Shown: positions 44,724-56,515, counted from the stretch's first letter. The stretch: 64,000 bases of DNA from Sordariomycetes sp. S80-01Y (GCA_037042185.1 JAXQJY010000031.1:62001-126000), one strand, 5' to 3'. The notes: generated by a model not told the origin, from the letters alone. Made by a program: numbers and translations.

Positions 44724-47700
44724 CTGGGCGCGGTTTGATAGATTGTCACCCTTTCACGAGAAGATTTCTAGCATAGCGATGATTTGTTGAGCCGAATTTG
44801 TCAATGAAAGCAAAGATACCCTGCCAGACCGTGGCGTGTCGGAGAGCACCGTAGAACCGCCTGAAAGTGATGAGGCACTGGCACGCAGGCGGTTTCCGAG
44901 AGTCTCGGAACTGTGCGCTGGGGGGGAGCCTACTTCCCTGGTCTGGGCAGCCGTCAACGCATCTGGCAAAACCTCCTCGTAAATCGTCCCGACCGTCTGG
45001 TAAATGAGGGTGGAACTTATGAAACCGGCGACGCACATTGGCGGATGAATTTGCCTCACCGTAATCTCGTTCTCTCCTCTCCACGGAAGTCCTCTGAGAG
45101 ACCTCTGCACGAGACCAGAGCCGAGGAGGGAGGTGAGGGCACGGAATTATGGTTTTGATTAAGCGCGACTCCGGCATCACTCACCCCCGGCACCGATGTG
45201 ACGAGGCCAGGGGTCCGCGTGACGCCTCGAAGCGCCGCAGCGGGAGCACGTAACGTGATGGCGCCAGCTCGCGGAGTGCTGATGTTCGACTTCTTCAATA
45301 ATGGCTGTTGACACGTTGCTGCTGCGCTCGCTCACTTGCTGGCCATGAGAGAGCTCATGCTGCGAGCCCCGCGCCCTCAAGGATCCCTCCTGGCCACGAT
45401 CATCGGCCGGGTGGCTTCCACAAAGCTTCTGGCTTCCAGTCGAGACGGGCGGAAGCAGACCGCGGTGGTTAGCGGGCAGCCGGTGCCAAAGCCTACCATC
45501 GGCGCGCGATTCGCTCTCCCTTTTCGCGGCTTGGCGGCAGCGATAGCGCGGATCTTCGTGACGGCGGCCGATGACAGACTGACGACAAGTACCGGTACAA
45601 GAGAAGCTTATATCCGGACCGGCGAGATGTCAGTGAAGAGAATGTCTCGCCCCGGGTCTTTTGTCTCGTCTTCACGGAGCGTGCGAGCAGCGGCTATGAT
45701 GTCCGCGCGTGGCGTCTTCCGACATTGCTTCTCGAAGCATCAGCTATGGGGGTCGCTGACCGACGTCCGGCCGTGGCGTCTTGATTCGCGTCAACTCCAC
45801 TTGCCGCAACTTTTGTCCTGACAGACAACGGCTCGGAGCAGAGCGAGCTAGGGCCTGATGGCCACTTACGGACAATAGAGAAGCCCGACGTGAGCAGGGG
45901 TGTCGGACGAGCTTCAAGCCACGGTGCGCCGGGCGAGGCAGCGCACACTCCGATGGCATCCCGCAAGGATGATCGCTGAAGACCTTTGCTCGTCACCAAT
46001 CCGTGAGGGTCATTGACTGCGGAACATCAGTGCGAGCGTGGAGGGTCGGTCTGGAATGGCGTGGCTTCTGGCGTGAGATGGGCTGGAGGCTCACCGTGCG
46101 AGCGGCGTTGGACATCCTGGGCACCAATGGACGAACTGCATTGCAAGCTTTCTCGTCTTCTCTATATCACGGGCGTCAGCAGATACCTTGAAGCCAGTCA
46201 CTGTGTAGGGGGCGCGGCGTGCCTTGGACCGGTCAAGGCAATCTTAGAGGGAAGATCCCTTCTCCAGGCCTCTTGAGATGGCTCGACGGAATCGAATCGT
46301 TAACCCCGCCCAGTTCTTTCTCTCAGATCTCTTTCACGACGCCTAACTGTAGCTGTCCCGTTAAGCCACCCTAGCTTCTTCCGGTGGAAGGGAAGCCCCG
46401 CGTTGGTTGTAAAGGCCGAGTGCCCACCAACACAACGCCCTGGCATGCGACTTTAAGCTTCTAGTGGAGTATCTGTATGGAGGGTTCAGACCTGTAGCCC
46501 TCGGTTGCTTGTGAGCGTCGACAGGCCGGGGCCTGCCGCTCCTTGAGCTGACAAGACCCCCTGAGGGCTTGTGGGCTCCTCTGCGGTCATCAGCGAACGC
46601 CATCTGGCAACAAATCATCCGCTGTCTGAGCCCAGGGACACGTAGAATTAATCTAAAGCTGTGTACGTTGAACATCAGGCATTCCCGATGGTCCCAGAAC
46701 CAGCGATTTGGCACATAGCCACATCGACGAGCATGCGCTCTGTGGCGGCGATTGACCCAGGGGCTACGAGCAGCTATGCTCCAGCAGTCCACCACTGACA
46801 CTCTGCAATCACATTTGTGGTCCATCGGCGATGGAATTTGTCTGCTGAGGTCCACAAACTAACCCAACAGGCACGGGGACAAAGTGCCTTGGAAGCCATC
46901 ATCCCCTGGGGCGTCGGTTCTCAAACTTGTCTCGATTCGGAAGAACAGTGAGCAGAGCGGTCCAAGAAGCTCATCACTTTTGACGCTCAGCGGAGCAGCT
47001 CAAGATGCTGTGCAGTCGCTCGAGTGTCCAGCAATCGCAGCCCACAGTGTTCGCTGTTGGTCGGCCTCCTGCGCTCGTGCGACCAGTGCACCGGGCAGTT
47101 CTCCAATCAAGTCTACCAAAGCCTTCTGCAATCTTTCAGGGCCGTTCGCGGGTCTGGGACTCCGCATCAGGGCCAGGACTCTCTCCATGCTCCTTCTCAG
47201 AGGACTTCCTTGCGGCCGGAGGTCCACTGGGATGGCAGCGAGAGAACAAGGGCTTCGATCGTGCCAATGGGTTTGGCCGGCTGCACGCATTATCGCCTTG
47301 CAGCCATCGGCAGGACATCGCCAAGACCGTGATCAATCAATATATTCATTTATTGACATATGATACTACGCTGCGGCCCCGACACGCCGATCGGAGGTCA
47401 CACAGCTCGGGGACTGTGGTGTCGCCTGGACGTTCCACAACATCGAGGTAAATATATTCACCGGCAGTCCACGAGCACAGCCATTCGTGGAACGCCCTAA
47501 CAGCCCGCGAGTATACAAATGCCCGTATGCTCATTAATACTCGTGCTCTCATGCTATCTAATAACTTCAATCCAACGGCAAGCCTCCATTACCACATGCA
47601 CGACGTTCAGCCATTATCAAACCAGCAATGTATGCATGCAAGTCGTGTCGCGACATCAGAACAGCAGGAAAAAAAAAACATGGGAATCGCTTTACACGGC

Positions 47701-47755
47701 CCTCTGGTCTACGCGAGGAGCCTCACCTGGAGCCCTCGTTGGATGTGAATGGATC
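44724..47755. other. 3.0 kb stretch without a supported gene
   Basis: Lies between a plus-strand and a minus-strand gene that converge here. Open frames on both strands give basic, low-complexity peptides with no domain. A minus-strand frame near 47000-47190 (RLQKALVDLIGELPGALVAR) looks mildly helical but has no start or exons to join. Nothing else stands out. Confidence 0.4.
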
Positions 47756-50034
47756 CTACCCACCTTCCATCGGGGGCACATACGAGTAGTTAAAATCAAG
47801 CAGCCCGTCCAGCATCCAGTTCTGGGGGTCGAAAAAGTCGTACGAGGTCTCGCCGTAGTTGAGCCCGCCAATCATGCTGTTGGGCGCGGACGAGGTGGCC
47901 GACAGCGCCGTCGTGGCGTTGGGGGTCAGGCCGCCCGTGTTGTTGAGCATGTTTGAGGTCAGGCTCTGCGAGGGCATGAGGGTGTTCTCGAGATGCGAGG
48001 ACGAGGAGGACGACTCGTTGGCCGAGTCGGGGTTCGTCTGCTTGAGCGCGCCTGGGCAGGTTAGATACGTATAAAAGAGGGGCAGCGGAGCGCACTCACC
48101 TTCCAACGAGCCCCGACCCTGGGCTTGGTATTCCTCCCTCCAGCGCCAGACCGAGTCGAAGACAAGACTCATGGAGTGCCGGCACCGGACCTTGAGCTGC
48201 AGACTATCGTCGACGTGGACCGGCGAGTCGTCTTGAGGGTGCAGCGTGGGGTTGCTGTGCTCCAGCCTCGCGCCGTTCCACATCTGGACCATGAGCTCGG
48301 CCAGGCGCCACTGCAGATCGTTGTGGACGACGCTCGTTCTGCGAATCGCCGCCACGGTGGAATGAAACAGGGTGCGGCCGCGCTGGAAGTCAATCGTCTT
48401 GGCGAAGAAGGACCGCATCAGCTTGAGGATCGTGAAGCCCGCCGCCACGAGCATCTGCTGGATGTAGTTGGTCGAGTACTGCAGCAGAGACCCGCCAGAC
48501 TTGACGCCCGGCGACTTGGTCTGGTTCGACTCCAGCACCTCGTCGAGGAAGCCGGTGGCCGCGCGCCACAGACCCATCAAGTCGTCCATGTAGCCCGGCG
48601 TCGTGCTCGAATCGAAGAAGCCGGCGAGGCGCATGTGCAGGGCGGCTGCGCGGAGATGCAGGTTCACCACCGGGCCCAGACGCTGCGACAGGACGCTGGC
48701 GTGCAGCTCCGCGTAATCTCGACGGTAGACGCGCATCAGCATCGCGCGGTGCTCGTCTCCGGCCACGCCCCGGGGGTCGCTGGCGTTGCTGTACATCTCC
48801 TTGGAGACCTTGTCGCAGAAGCGCTCGATCCTCAAGCGAGCCTCCAGCTCGGGGGTCAGCTTGAGGGCGTTGTCGTCGCCGGGCCTCAGAGCCAGCGTCC
48901 AGTCGTACAGGCTCGACGCAGGCTGGCCGTAGCCAGTGCCGACGTTCTGCGCCACCATGTTGCAGACGGCCCACGTGGTGACGCGGTCGTGGAGCTGCTC
49001 CTTGTTGAGCTCCACGGAGACTCTCGAGAAGTCCTGGATGTGGTTTGGCCGGTGCAGGCCTATCCCGGTGGCCGTCTTCATCATGACGCCCGTCAGGATG
49101 TGCGTCGGATCCGAAGTGCTCGTCGAGGTCGGCAGGGGCCAGGCGCACAGGAGACACATGGCTTGCACGACATAGTAGCTGCTCGGGACCTCGCCGATCG
49201 TCGTCCACAGGAATCTCGTCAGGGGCGACGACAGGTGTGTGAGGAGATCGGGGGCGTTGGGCGGGCTGTACCTGCGGGCGGCCACCGCCACGATGGACCA
49301 GAAAAGCACCGCGTTCTGCTGATAGTATTGATCGGGTGGCTGGCCTGGGTTCAGGAAGGGCAGGAAGGGGTGGTAGAAGGCGAAGAACTCGTTGAAGAGG
49401 TGCGTCGTGTCCTCGTCCGTCAGCCTCACGCCGTCCAGCTCGTACGCGTACTGCGGCACGTTGTACGAGCCGCCCCGCTTCAGGTGCAGCAGCGATGACA
49501 CGGCCTCGTCGCTGCCCATCAGGGACGGATTGCGGGTGTGGGCGTACGGCGTGTGTGTAACGGGCGAGGTCAGGGTGTCGTCCTCTTCGTCCAACGCGAA
49601 GCCCTGGGCCTTGGCCTTGTTGACGGTCCTCCTCAGACGGTCAATCTCCTTTTCCATCTCGGCGTGTTTGCTGCGCTTCCCGACACGCTTGAAATTTGAT
49701 TCGATCTTGCAGTCGAGTTTCAGCCTGCGGCACCGCGAGCAGCTCTGGAAGGGGTCCTGGACGACGTCGCATCGTAGCTGCGGTCCGAGGTCAGCACATC
49801 TCGCGACTTGGCTCAATTGGTCTGGGGTCGTACCTTTTGCTGGCGACACTCGTTGCACGCGCGCTTGACGCCAGGCTGACGCTTCTTATCGTCGCCGTGG
49901 TCGTCGTCGGCGAAGCTGCCCGGGCTGTCCTCGAGGCCGTTGAGGCCGGTGCTGCGCTTCCTCTTGGGCCCCCTCGAGCTGACCGGGCTGGTCGGGCTCA
50001 GGGACGCCCCGCCCACGAGGATGGAGCTGTCCAT
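47756..50034 (-). CDS. Zn2Cys6 transcription factor with fungal-specific TF domain
   Basis: Three exons (49834-50034, 48100-49777, 47756-48051) join in frame to 724 residues, starting MDSSILVGGASLSPTSP. The binuclear zinc cluster spans the first intron: CNECRQQK from exon 1 and LRCDVV...CSRCRRLKLDC from exon 2 give C-x2-C-x6-C...C-x2-C-x6-C. It is followed by a basic linker FKRVGKRSKHAEM and a short coiled coil (EKEIDRLRRTVNKA). The middle homology region covers roughly residues 190-600 with the usual FFAFYHPFLPFLNP and GIGLHRPNH. The C-terminus is Ser/Asn-rich with an acidic YDFFDPQNWMLDGLLDF tail, a likely activation domain. It is nuclear and binds DNA, probably as a dimer. It is divergent from an aldehyde dehydrogenase, a possible target. 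Cluster wording is closest to the Leu3/War1-like group, only a loose hint. Confidence 0.93.
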
Positions 50035-51264
50035 GCGGTTGTCCGGGGGGGGTTGGCCTTGCTGGTGCAATTGGCAATCGAGGCTCGCGGAGTGGCTGGC
50101 GAGGCTACGGCTAGGCTCAGGCGCCCGGTATCGCAGAGGTATGTAGATGTTTGGTCGAAGCGCCGAATACGGAGGATTTTCTTTGGCGGGCAGGGAGAAC
50201 TGGCGGGGACTGACTCCAACCTGGAAAGACCAACCATGACTGTCACCTGCCCCCGAAAAGAATTGAAAGCGGCGGCGGGCCAACCAGACGCAGCCAATGG
50301 GTGCGGGGCCGTCGCAGCTGTGGAGACCGCCGAAAGAGGGGCTTGCTGATTTCTCTCGGGCCTGATTGGCCTGAGCCGTCAATGTCACGTGAGATGCGCG
50401 TCTCGTTGCGGAAGGAGCGAAGTCGAACGACTTTGTGCGCGACGAAGCGCGAAGGGGAGAGGGTCAGATTCTGTGAGGGCGTCGGCCGTCACTCACTGAG
50501 GTCTGTCCCAGTTCGAACCCTACGACTCAGAAGTTCGGTTCCATCTCTGCCTCGCCGCGTGGCTCTCCATCGCGGGTCAAAACGAACCCCTCCATCGATT
50601 CATCCTCGGACTTCCGAGGTCGGAGCGCCTTCCCCCAGGCTCGCCCTCCATGGAAGCATCAAAGAAACAGCCCGTCCAGCGACAGCTGAAGCCAGCCCCC
50701 AAGTCCTCACCAGTGATGCAGCCCCCAACGTCCCGTTCAGAGGTCAATTACGTATTGCCCGGCGTCAGCCACAGCGCCAACGGTAAGTGCTGAATCCCGT
50801 GCGGACAGGGCGACAGCAGGTGAAGGCTTATTTATTGACGGAGCAGACCCTGAAACGATCAACACCCAGGCCACGCCGCAGCCGTTCCTGGAGCCGGGCA
50901 CGCTAGAGACCTATCGTTAAGGCCCGAAACAGCAGCGGCAGGGTCCTGCGCCGTCAGCCCACCAGCTCGTTCGCACCGGATCATCGTGTGGCGCCTAGAT
51001 TGGTCGCATGGCCGCCCAGCCCGGCATGGGACATGTGGCTGCCTCGGGGTTGGCATCGATCCAAGACACGATGGGTGGGACGGCAGATATCGCGGCAACG
51101 GGAGCACAGGTGAATTACGGATACACCTGTGCGGGGTCGCCATAACCTCTAGACCGGCGGCCCCTGTCTCAGGGAAGGCGACGAGTTGGAGATATATAGT
51201 GGGGAGCTCCAGCAGCCGAGGGGTCTCGCCATCATCATCACCCACCGCGACCAAATCAGCCATC
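50035..51264. other. Divergent intergenic region between regulator and aldehyde dehydrogenase
   Basis: About 1.2 kb holding the promoters of both genes. A TATATA box sits close to the dehydrogenase. The open frame that reaches into the dehydrogenase from upstream is not used, because it lacks family homology before 51265. Confidence 0.5.
51193..51198 (+). promoter_or_regulatory. TATA box of the aldehyde dehydrogenase gene
   Basis: TATATA about 67 bp upstream of the ATG at 51265. Confidence 0.45.
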
Positions 51265-52698
51265 ATGTCTGCAGCCTCTTACACGACGCCCTTCTGGATC
51301 AATGGCAAGGAGTACCACGCCGACAAGTCCTTCGACGTCGTCTCTCCGCGCTCCGGGGAGACGGTCCACCGCTGCGGCAGTGCCACCCTCCAAGATGCCG
51401 ACGCGGCCGTCAACGCTGCAAAGGCTGCCCTGCCAGCGTGGAAGAAGACGACGCCAGCTTTCAGGCGCGACATCTTCCTCAAGGCCGCCGATGTCATGGA
51501 GAAGCGACAGGAGGAGCTGGCGGGGTACCTGGTGGAAGAGACAGGCGGCACCAAGGATTGGGGCGCCTTCAACGTGGGCGTGACGGTCGATCTGCTCAGG
51601 GACGTCGCCGGCCGCATCACGACCCTCGAAGGGACCTTCCCGCCGACCAAGGACGCCGACGTGAGCTGTCTCGTGCTGCGCGAGCCCTACGGCGTGGTCC
51701 TGTCCATCGCGCCCTGGAACGCCCCCTACATCCTCGGCGCGCGCTCCGTAGCCTTCCCCATCGCCGCCGGCAACACGGTCGTGCTCAAGGGCAGCGAGAT
51801 GTCGCCCAGGACCATGTGGGCCATCAGCTCCGTCTTCCACGAGGCCGGCCTCCCTGCGGGCATCCTCAACACCTTCTCGGTCGAGCCGTCGCAGGCAGCT
51901 TCCATCACCTCAGCCCTCATCAGCAACCCGGCGGTCCGCAAGATCAACTTCACCGGCAGCACCAACGTCGGCCGCGCCATCGGCAAGCTGGCCGGCGAGA
52001 ACATCAAGCCCGTCGTGCTGGAGCTGGGCGGCAAGGCGCCGGCCATCGTGTGGGAGGATGCCGACCTCGAGACGGCGTCGGTGCAGTGTGCCCTGGGCGC
52101 GTTCCTGAACTCTGGCCAGATCTGCATGAGCACAGAAAGGATCTTGGTGCACAAGAACATCAAGGCTGCCTTCCACGACAAGCTGAACGAGGCCATCCAG
52201 AAGATCTTCCCCGCGGACAAGGAGGCGCCCGTTCTGCTCAACGCAGCCGCCGTCACCAAGAACAAAGCACTCCTCGCCAACGCCAAATCCAAGGGCGCGT
52301 CCATCCTGTTCGGCGACCCAGAAGGGTCGGAGAAGAGCGCCGCCATGATGCGGCCCGTGGTGCTGGGCGGCGTCACCCCCGAAATGGACATCTACAAGAC
52401 CGAGTCGTTCGGCCCTACGGTGTCCATTATCGAAATCGAGTCGGAGGAGCAGGCCATCGAGATCGCCAACGACACTGAGTACGGCCTGAGCTCCGCCGTC
52501 TTCACCGAGGACCTGCGACGGGGCCTGAGGCTGGCCAAGGAGATCGAGACGGGCGCGGTGCACATCAACTCGATGAGCCCCCACGACGAGCCGATGCTGC
52601 CTCACGGAGGGGCTAAAGCAAGCGGGTTCGGCCGATTCAACGCGACGAGCGGTCTGCACGAGTGGGTGTATACCAAGAACGTGACGTGGCTCAACTAG
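51265..52698 (+). CDS. NAD(P)-dependent aldehyde dehydrogenase, vanillin/salicylaldehyde type
   Basis: A single exon encodes 477 residues. The frame is open for 93 codons further upstream, but I chose the ATG at 51265 (MSAASYTTPFWINGKEY) because family homology begins there and a TATA box lies just before it. The catalytic marks of the ALDH superfamily are all present: PWNAP (the Asn that stabilises the intermediate), FTGSTNVGR in the cofactor-binding site, LELGGKAP (general-base Glu), NSGQICMSTER (catalytic Cys) and ESFGPTVSI. The wording PYILGARSVAFPIAAGNTVV is typical of the vanillin and salicylaldehyde dehydrogenase branch, which oxidises aromatic aldehydes from lignin or plant phenolics to acids. 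It is cytosolic. A divergent Zn2Cys6 factor may control it. Confidence 0.94.
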   Translation: MSAASYTTPFWINGKEYHADKSFDVVSPRSGETVHRCGSATLQDADAAVNAAKAALPAWKKTTPAFRRDIFLKAADVMEKRQEELAGYLVEETGGTKDWGAFNVGVTVDLLRDVAGRITTLEGTFPPTKDADVSCLVLREPYGVVLSIAPWNAPYILGARSVAFPIAAGNTVVLKGSEMSPRTMWAISSVFHEAGLPAGILNTFSVEPSQAASITSALISNPAVRKINFTGSTNVGRAIGKLAGENIKPVVLELGGKAPAIVWEDADLETASVQCALGAFLNSGQICMSTERILVHKNIKAAFHDKLNEAIQKIFPADKEAPVLLNAAAVTKNKALLANAKSKGASILFGDPEGSEKSAAMMRPVVLGGVTPEMDIYKTESFGPTVSIIEIESEEQAIEIANDTEYGLSSAVFTEDLRRGLRLAKEIETGAVHINSMSPHDEPMLPHGGAKASGFGRFNATSGLHEWVYTKNVTWLN

Positions 52699-53401
52699 GC
52701 GCCCCAGTGCACGGATAGACGAGCGCCAGGTCGCTGGGAACTCGATGTCGGGACTACATGAGCCGACCATTGACCACTGGTAAATACGCAAAAGAAACAC
52801 GATGCTCCCAGTCCTTGCAGCAAGTGAACAAGAGGTCTTACCATACGGGACTGCTTAGGTTCTGACCAGCAGAGGTGCTTCATGACGATTGCCTTTCGGC
52901 TCCGGCGACGGCAGTATCAGGAAGCAGTAGCCAAAGATATTGTTCAGTGAAGCTGTGGCTAGACTTAGAATTTAGAATGCGACCCCTACCGAACCTCTGT
53001 TCAACTATTCTCCCCGATGCTGCAAAGTACTGGCATTCGTGCTATCGTGATGGAAGTGTTCACCGGTCAATGTGGCCGCTGGCTCGCGCGTATCGATCCT
53101 CTTGATTTATTCTGTTGATTTTTAAGCTTATGAAAGCACCACAGCGACAGCTTAACATTCCCCCGATCGAAATCATTTCGTTACATCTCGTTGACCTGCG
53201 TCTTCCTGACGGCGAAGCTCAGGTACAGGGTAGGCCATGCCGCTCCTCGATTAGATAAGATAAAGGGCCAATCACGATAAGCGGAAATTTTGCCGTCATC
53301 AACCCAGCTACACTACGCGTGCAGACGACACGCATCGCCATCACCAGCTCCAACCGCCATCCCAAGCACCACAAACCAATCCCCCTTACCAACCGCTCAA
53401 C
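52699..53401. other. Intergenic stretch before Tim10
   Basis: About 700 bp with no supported gene. It probably holds the 3' end of the dehydrogenase transcript and the Tim10 promoter. Confidence 0.5.
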
Positions 53402-53780
53402 ATGTCTTTCCTCGGAATGGGCCGTCAGCAGCCCACCTCGGAGCAGAAGATCGCCGCCGTCGAGGGCGAGATGCGCATGATGGCCGACACCTACAACCGG
53501 TAAAATCCCTTCCCCCCTATGCGTGCTGCTCTTCAGGTCGCGCGCGCAGAGCCGGACGGACGCTGACTTGTCTCCGTACAGTCTCCAGACTACCTGCCAG
53601 AAGAAGTGCATCCCCACCGACTACCGCGAGGCTGAGCTCAACAAGGGCGAGTCCGTCTGCCTGGACCGGTGCACCGCCAAGTTCCTCGACACCAGCGTCA
53701 AGGTCAGCGAGATTATGCAGCAGCAGGGGCAGGCGATGGGCGGTCAGGGCCCCCAGCAGGGAGGCGGCGGTCTGTTCTAG
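53402..53780 (+). CDS. TIM10: Mitochondrial intermembrane-space chaperone Tim10
   Basis: Two exons (53402-53499, 53582-53780) give 98 residues. The twin CX3C motif of small Tim proteins is present as CQKKC and CLDRC, about sixteen residues apart. The surroundings ([49 protein letters not shown]) are those of Tim10. With Tim9 it forms a hexameric chaperone that ferries hydrophobic precursors through the mitochondrial intermembrane space to TIM22. Import uses the Mia40 disulfide relay, so no presequence is needed, and none is seen. The intron sits just before the first CX3C, where fungal Tim10 genes often have one. Housekeeping, well supported. Confidence 0.96.
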
Positions 53781-53941
53781 ACGGGTTTATCGATGAGAAT
53801 CGGGAGTTGCAGACGGATGACGGGATTGCTTCGGGGTCGATCAATGGAACATGCGAAAGATTTCCCGGGATGCTGTACGAGTACGATCTGTAAAAATATC
53901 GCTATAGAGGACTAGAACGCCAGGCTATGCTATGCTACTCA

Positions 53942-56515
53942 TCACGGAATGGCCCTCGTGATGTTCGGCCCCGTCCCTACGCCCGTCAAGGTGCGCACGA
54001 ACCAGTGCGCCCAGCTCTCCGTTTCCAGCTGCGCCTTCAAGTCGGCCGCGCGTTTCTCGACGTCCTCCACCTGGCGCTCGAAGTTCTGTATGCCGTCCTC
54101 GACGTCGACCACCTTGGACGCGAGGGAGTTGATCTCATACTCGAGCCGCGCCACGAGAACCTCGATGTCCTTGACGCTCTCCGTGAGACCGCCGCGCTCG
54201 TCGGACAGCAGCTCCTGAGAGTTGTAGCGCACCCGCTGACACGCCTCGTTGAGCTGATGGTACAGCGCCTGCAGGTCCTCCTTGTCGCGCGCAAAGCGCT
54301 CATCCAGGAGCGCCACGGCCTTGAGCTTCTCCTCGACCCAGGGATTGACGTTGTAGGCTATGTCGTCGATGCTCTGGTTGAGGTGGCGCGCAAACTCAGC
54401 CAGCGCCTCAACCTCGTTCAGCTCCTCGGCGTTCTCGCCCAGGTCGACCACCTCCTCCCACGTGAGCACAGCCTCCGCCGCGTCGCTGAAGGACATCCTC
54501 CGCGGCCATCGCTCCTCGTTGAAGACGTGCTTAACCGCGAGCTGGGCCACCTCCAGGCTATGGCGGCGGGACAGGCCTACTTGCGGCGCGTTGTCCTTGC
54601 GCTCCAGTCCGAGGAGCGGGCCTTCCAGATCCTGGTCTTCGATGGACTCGGCTTGCGAAGGCGCGACGTCTTGGCGAACCTCGGCTCCTATGTGGCTAAT
54701 CTTTTTGGAGTCTGTCGACGAGGAATGATCGCGCGACTCGCTCGGCAGGCTCAGGGTCTGATCGCCGCGCCGCATCGTCGCCAGGTACTCCTCTGGCTTT
54801 CTATTCCAGGTGAAGGCGCGCCCGCGCGCTTGAGCTGGAGTCTGCGCCACGGCTGACCGGTCGTGGGCGACAGGGAACGACAGGTTGCCATTTTGATAGC
54901 TCAGCATCTCCTCCCGGTTGCCGATGGACGCTCTGACGCCGTGTCCGCGCTTGTTGCCCCCTACGACGTCCTTGATGCGCCCGAACCCGGACCTGGCGTC
55001 ATTCACCTTGCCGGCGACGCTCTTCAAGACGTTTCGTCGGTCCGCCACGCTGATTGCAGACCCCGGCGGCAGCTCAGAGTACACCTGCTGGAGCTCCGGC
55101 CGCCTGTCGGAGTCGTCGTCGGTGGGCAGCGTCTGCGTCCTGTACAGCTGCCTGTCCTCCTTGCCGAAGCCGTGGGTTGCAGGCTCTTGGTCCTTGTCAG
55201 AGGGCTCGATCGTCCGTCGAGGTTTGCCGAACCAGAGCCACTTCGCTCGCTCGCCATACGCAAAATTCAGGAACCGGTCCAGATCGAGCGTTTCGACGTC
55301 TGCCAGCCCGCCCTTGTCCTTGCCGGACACCATGCCCATGACGATCTCGCCGCGGTTGCCGCCAATCTCCTTCATGCGCGACTTGACGGCCTTCTGGACG
55401 CCCCAGCCCTCGCCAGCCGCCGCCTTGGCCGTGACGATGTGCAGCTTGAGAAGCGTCTGGCGGTCCAGGCGGCGCGTCTTGTCGAGCTTGAACGACTTCT
55501 GGAAGTAGGCGATGCCGCGCTTCGTGCTCTCGACGTCAAACACGTCCTTGGAGACGGGCGCCCCCCACCAGTACAGCCGGTTCCGCGCCCCCATCAACAT
55601 CCCCAGCAGGGCAGCCACCGTCGTCGGTCCTAATATTCCATCATTCGGCTCGAAATTGTAATGCTCCGCGCCCACCTCAGTCCACCAGTTGCCGATGGCC
55701 TTCTCCGTCATGTCGCATAACAAACCATCAATGTACTCGGGCTCCAGCTTCTCAAACATGTACAAGGCCACCTGGCATAGCTTGACAAGCTCCGTGACGG
55801 CGGCGAAGAAGGGCACCCGATCGCTGACCTTGTAGAGAGACTGAAACTTGGCCTGGGTGCCCTCCGCCGGCTCGGTCAAGGTCAGGCCGGATCGACCTGA
55901 GCAGCCCAGCCTCTTCAGGTTCTCGTTGACGACAAAGATCTGGCGATGCTTCCTAATGTCGCCGTCTGGAACCGGAATTACCGTCAAGGAGGAGGGGAAG
56001 CTGCTCAGGTTGGTGACCATGAGCTCCCCCAGGTCTGTTTCCTTCGGCCTTGCGAGGAACTGGCGGGTCGCTTTGAAGTAGACTCGCAGCCTGGTGGACC
56101 ACAGCGCCTCCTCGGCCGGCACAGACAGCACGCCGACGACGACGGAGTGCTGCTCGTCACCCGTGTACGTGACGATGACCAGCGTGGGCGATTGCCTCGA
56201 GCAAGCCCACTGCTCGACGACGTAGACCTCATACCCCCGCAGCACGGCTCTGTGCTGAACCACGGTCACGCAGGGGTCGTCTTCGAGGTACCGAAACGCG
56301 ACAGGGTCGGGAAAGACGATATTCTTGCGTGGAATCGGTGGGCCGGAGGGCGGATCGGCCGTTGTAGAGTGGGAGATAGGTTCAGAGGGCGTCGCAGTGC
56401 CTTCGGTCTTGGAGCTGCTGTGCGTAGTCGTTTGCTTTGCCGCGGACAGACTCTCCGTGTCGCGGTGGTAGTTCTGCGGCCGCACGTCGGGCGGTACGGC
56501 GAAAAAGAAGCTCAT
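53942..56515 (-). CDS. STB6-like protein (Sin3-binding family)
   Basis: A single exon encodes 857 residues from MSFFFAVPPDVRPQNYHRD. The N-terminal part (about 70-200) resembles the Stb6/Stb2 N-terminal domain: VFPDPVAFRYLEDDPCVTVV, RGYEVYVVEQWACSR, VIVTYTGDE. A helical middle region (about 240-430) contains LVKLCQVALYMFEKLE and DGILGPTTVAALLGMLMG. The stretch from 450 to 690 is disordered and polar. The C-terminus (about 740-840) is a long heptad-rich coiled coil (RLEYEINSLASKVVDVEDGI). In yeast Stb2 and Stb6 associate with the Sin3 histone-deacetylase complex, so a chromatin role is expected; this is by family, not shown here. It overlaps no other gene. Confidence 0.85.
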   Translation of the reverse strand: MSFFFAVPPDVRPQNYHRDTESLSAAKQTTTHSSSKTEGTATPSEPISHSTTADPPSGPPIPRKNIVFPDPVAFRYLEDDPCVTVVQHRAVLRGYEVYVVEQWACSRQSPTLVIVTYTGDEQHSVVVGVLSVPAEEALWSTRLRVYFKATRQFLARPKETDLGELMVTNLSSFPSSLTVIPVPDGDIRKHRQIFVVNENLKRLGCSGRSGLTLTEPAEGTQAKFQSLYKVSDRVPFFAAVTELVKLCQVALYMFEKLEPEYIDGLLCDMTEKAIGNWWTEVGAEHYNFEPNDGILGPTTVAALLGMLMGARNRLYWWGAPVSKDVFDVESTKRGIAYFQKSFKLDKTRRLDRQTLLKLHIVTAKAAAGEGWGVQKAVKSRMKEIGGNRGEIVMGMVSGKDKGGLADVETLDLDRFLNFAYGERAKWLWFGKPRRTIEPSDKDQEPATHGFGKEDRQLYRTQTLPTDDDSDRRPELQQVYSELPPGSAISVADRRNVLKSVAGKVNDARSGFGRIKDVVGGNKRGHGVRASIGNREEMLSYQNGNLSFPVAHDRSAVAQTPAQARGRAFTWNRKPEEYLATMRRGDQTLSLPSESRDHSSSTDSKKISHIGAEVRQDVAPSQAESIEDQDLEGPLLGLERKDNAPQVGLSRRHSLEVAQLAVKHVFNEERWPRRMSFSDAAEAVLTWEEVVDLGENAEELNEVEALAEFARHLNQSIDDIAYNVNPWVEEKLKAVALLDERFARDKEDLQALYHQLNEACQRVRYNSQELLSDERGGLTESVKDIEVLVARLEYEINSLASKVVDVEDGIQNFERQVEDVEKRAADLKAQLETESWAHWFVRTLTGVGTGPNITRAIP

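Noticed and set aside
48125-49498. Long plus-strand frame opposite the Zn2Cys6 factor
   Set aside because: Antisense shadow with no domain; the minus strand carries the transcription-factor homology.
50495-50530. TTCGAA-containing stretch considered as a tRNA T-arm
   Set aside because: No acceptor stem, D-arm or A/B box spacing could be placed around it.
50986-51264. Upstream extension of the aldehyde dehydrogenase by 93 codons
   Set aside because: The extra part has no family homology and contains the likely TATA box; the ATG at 51265 fits the family start.
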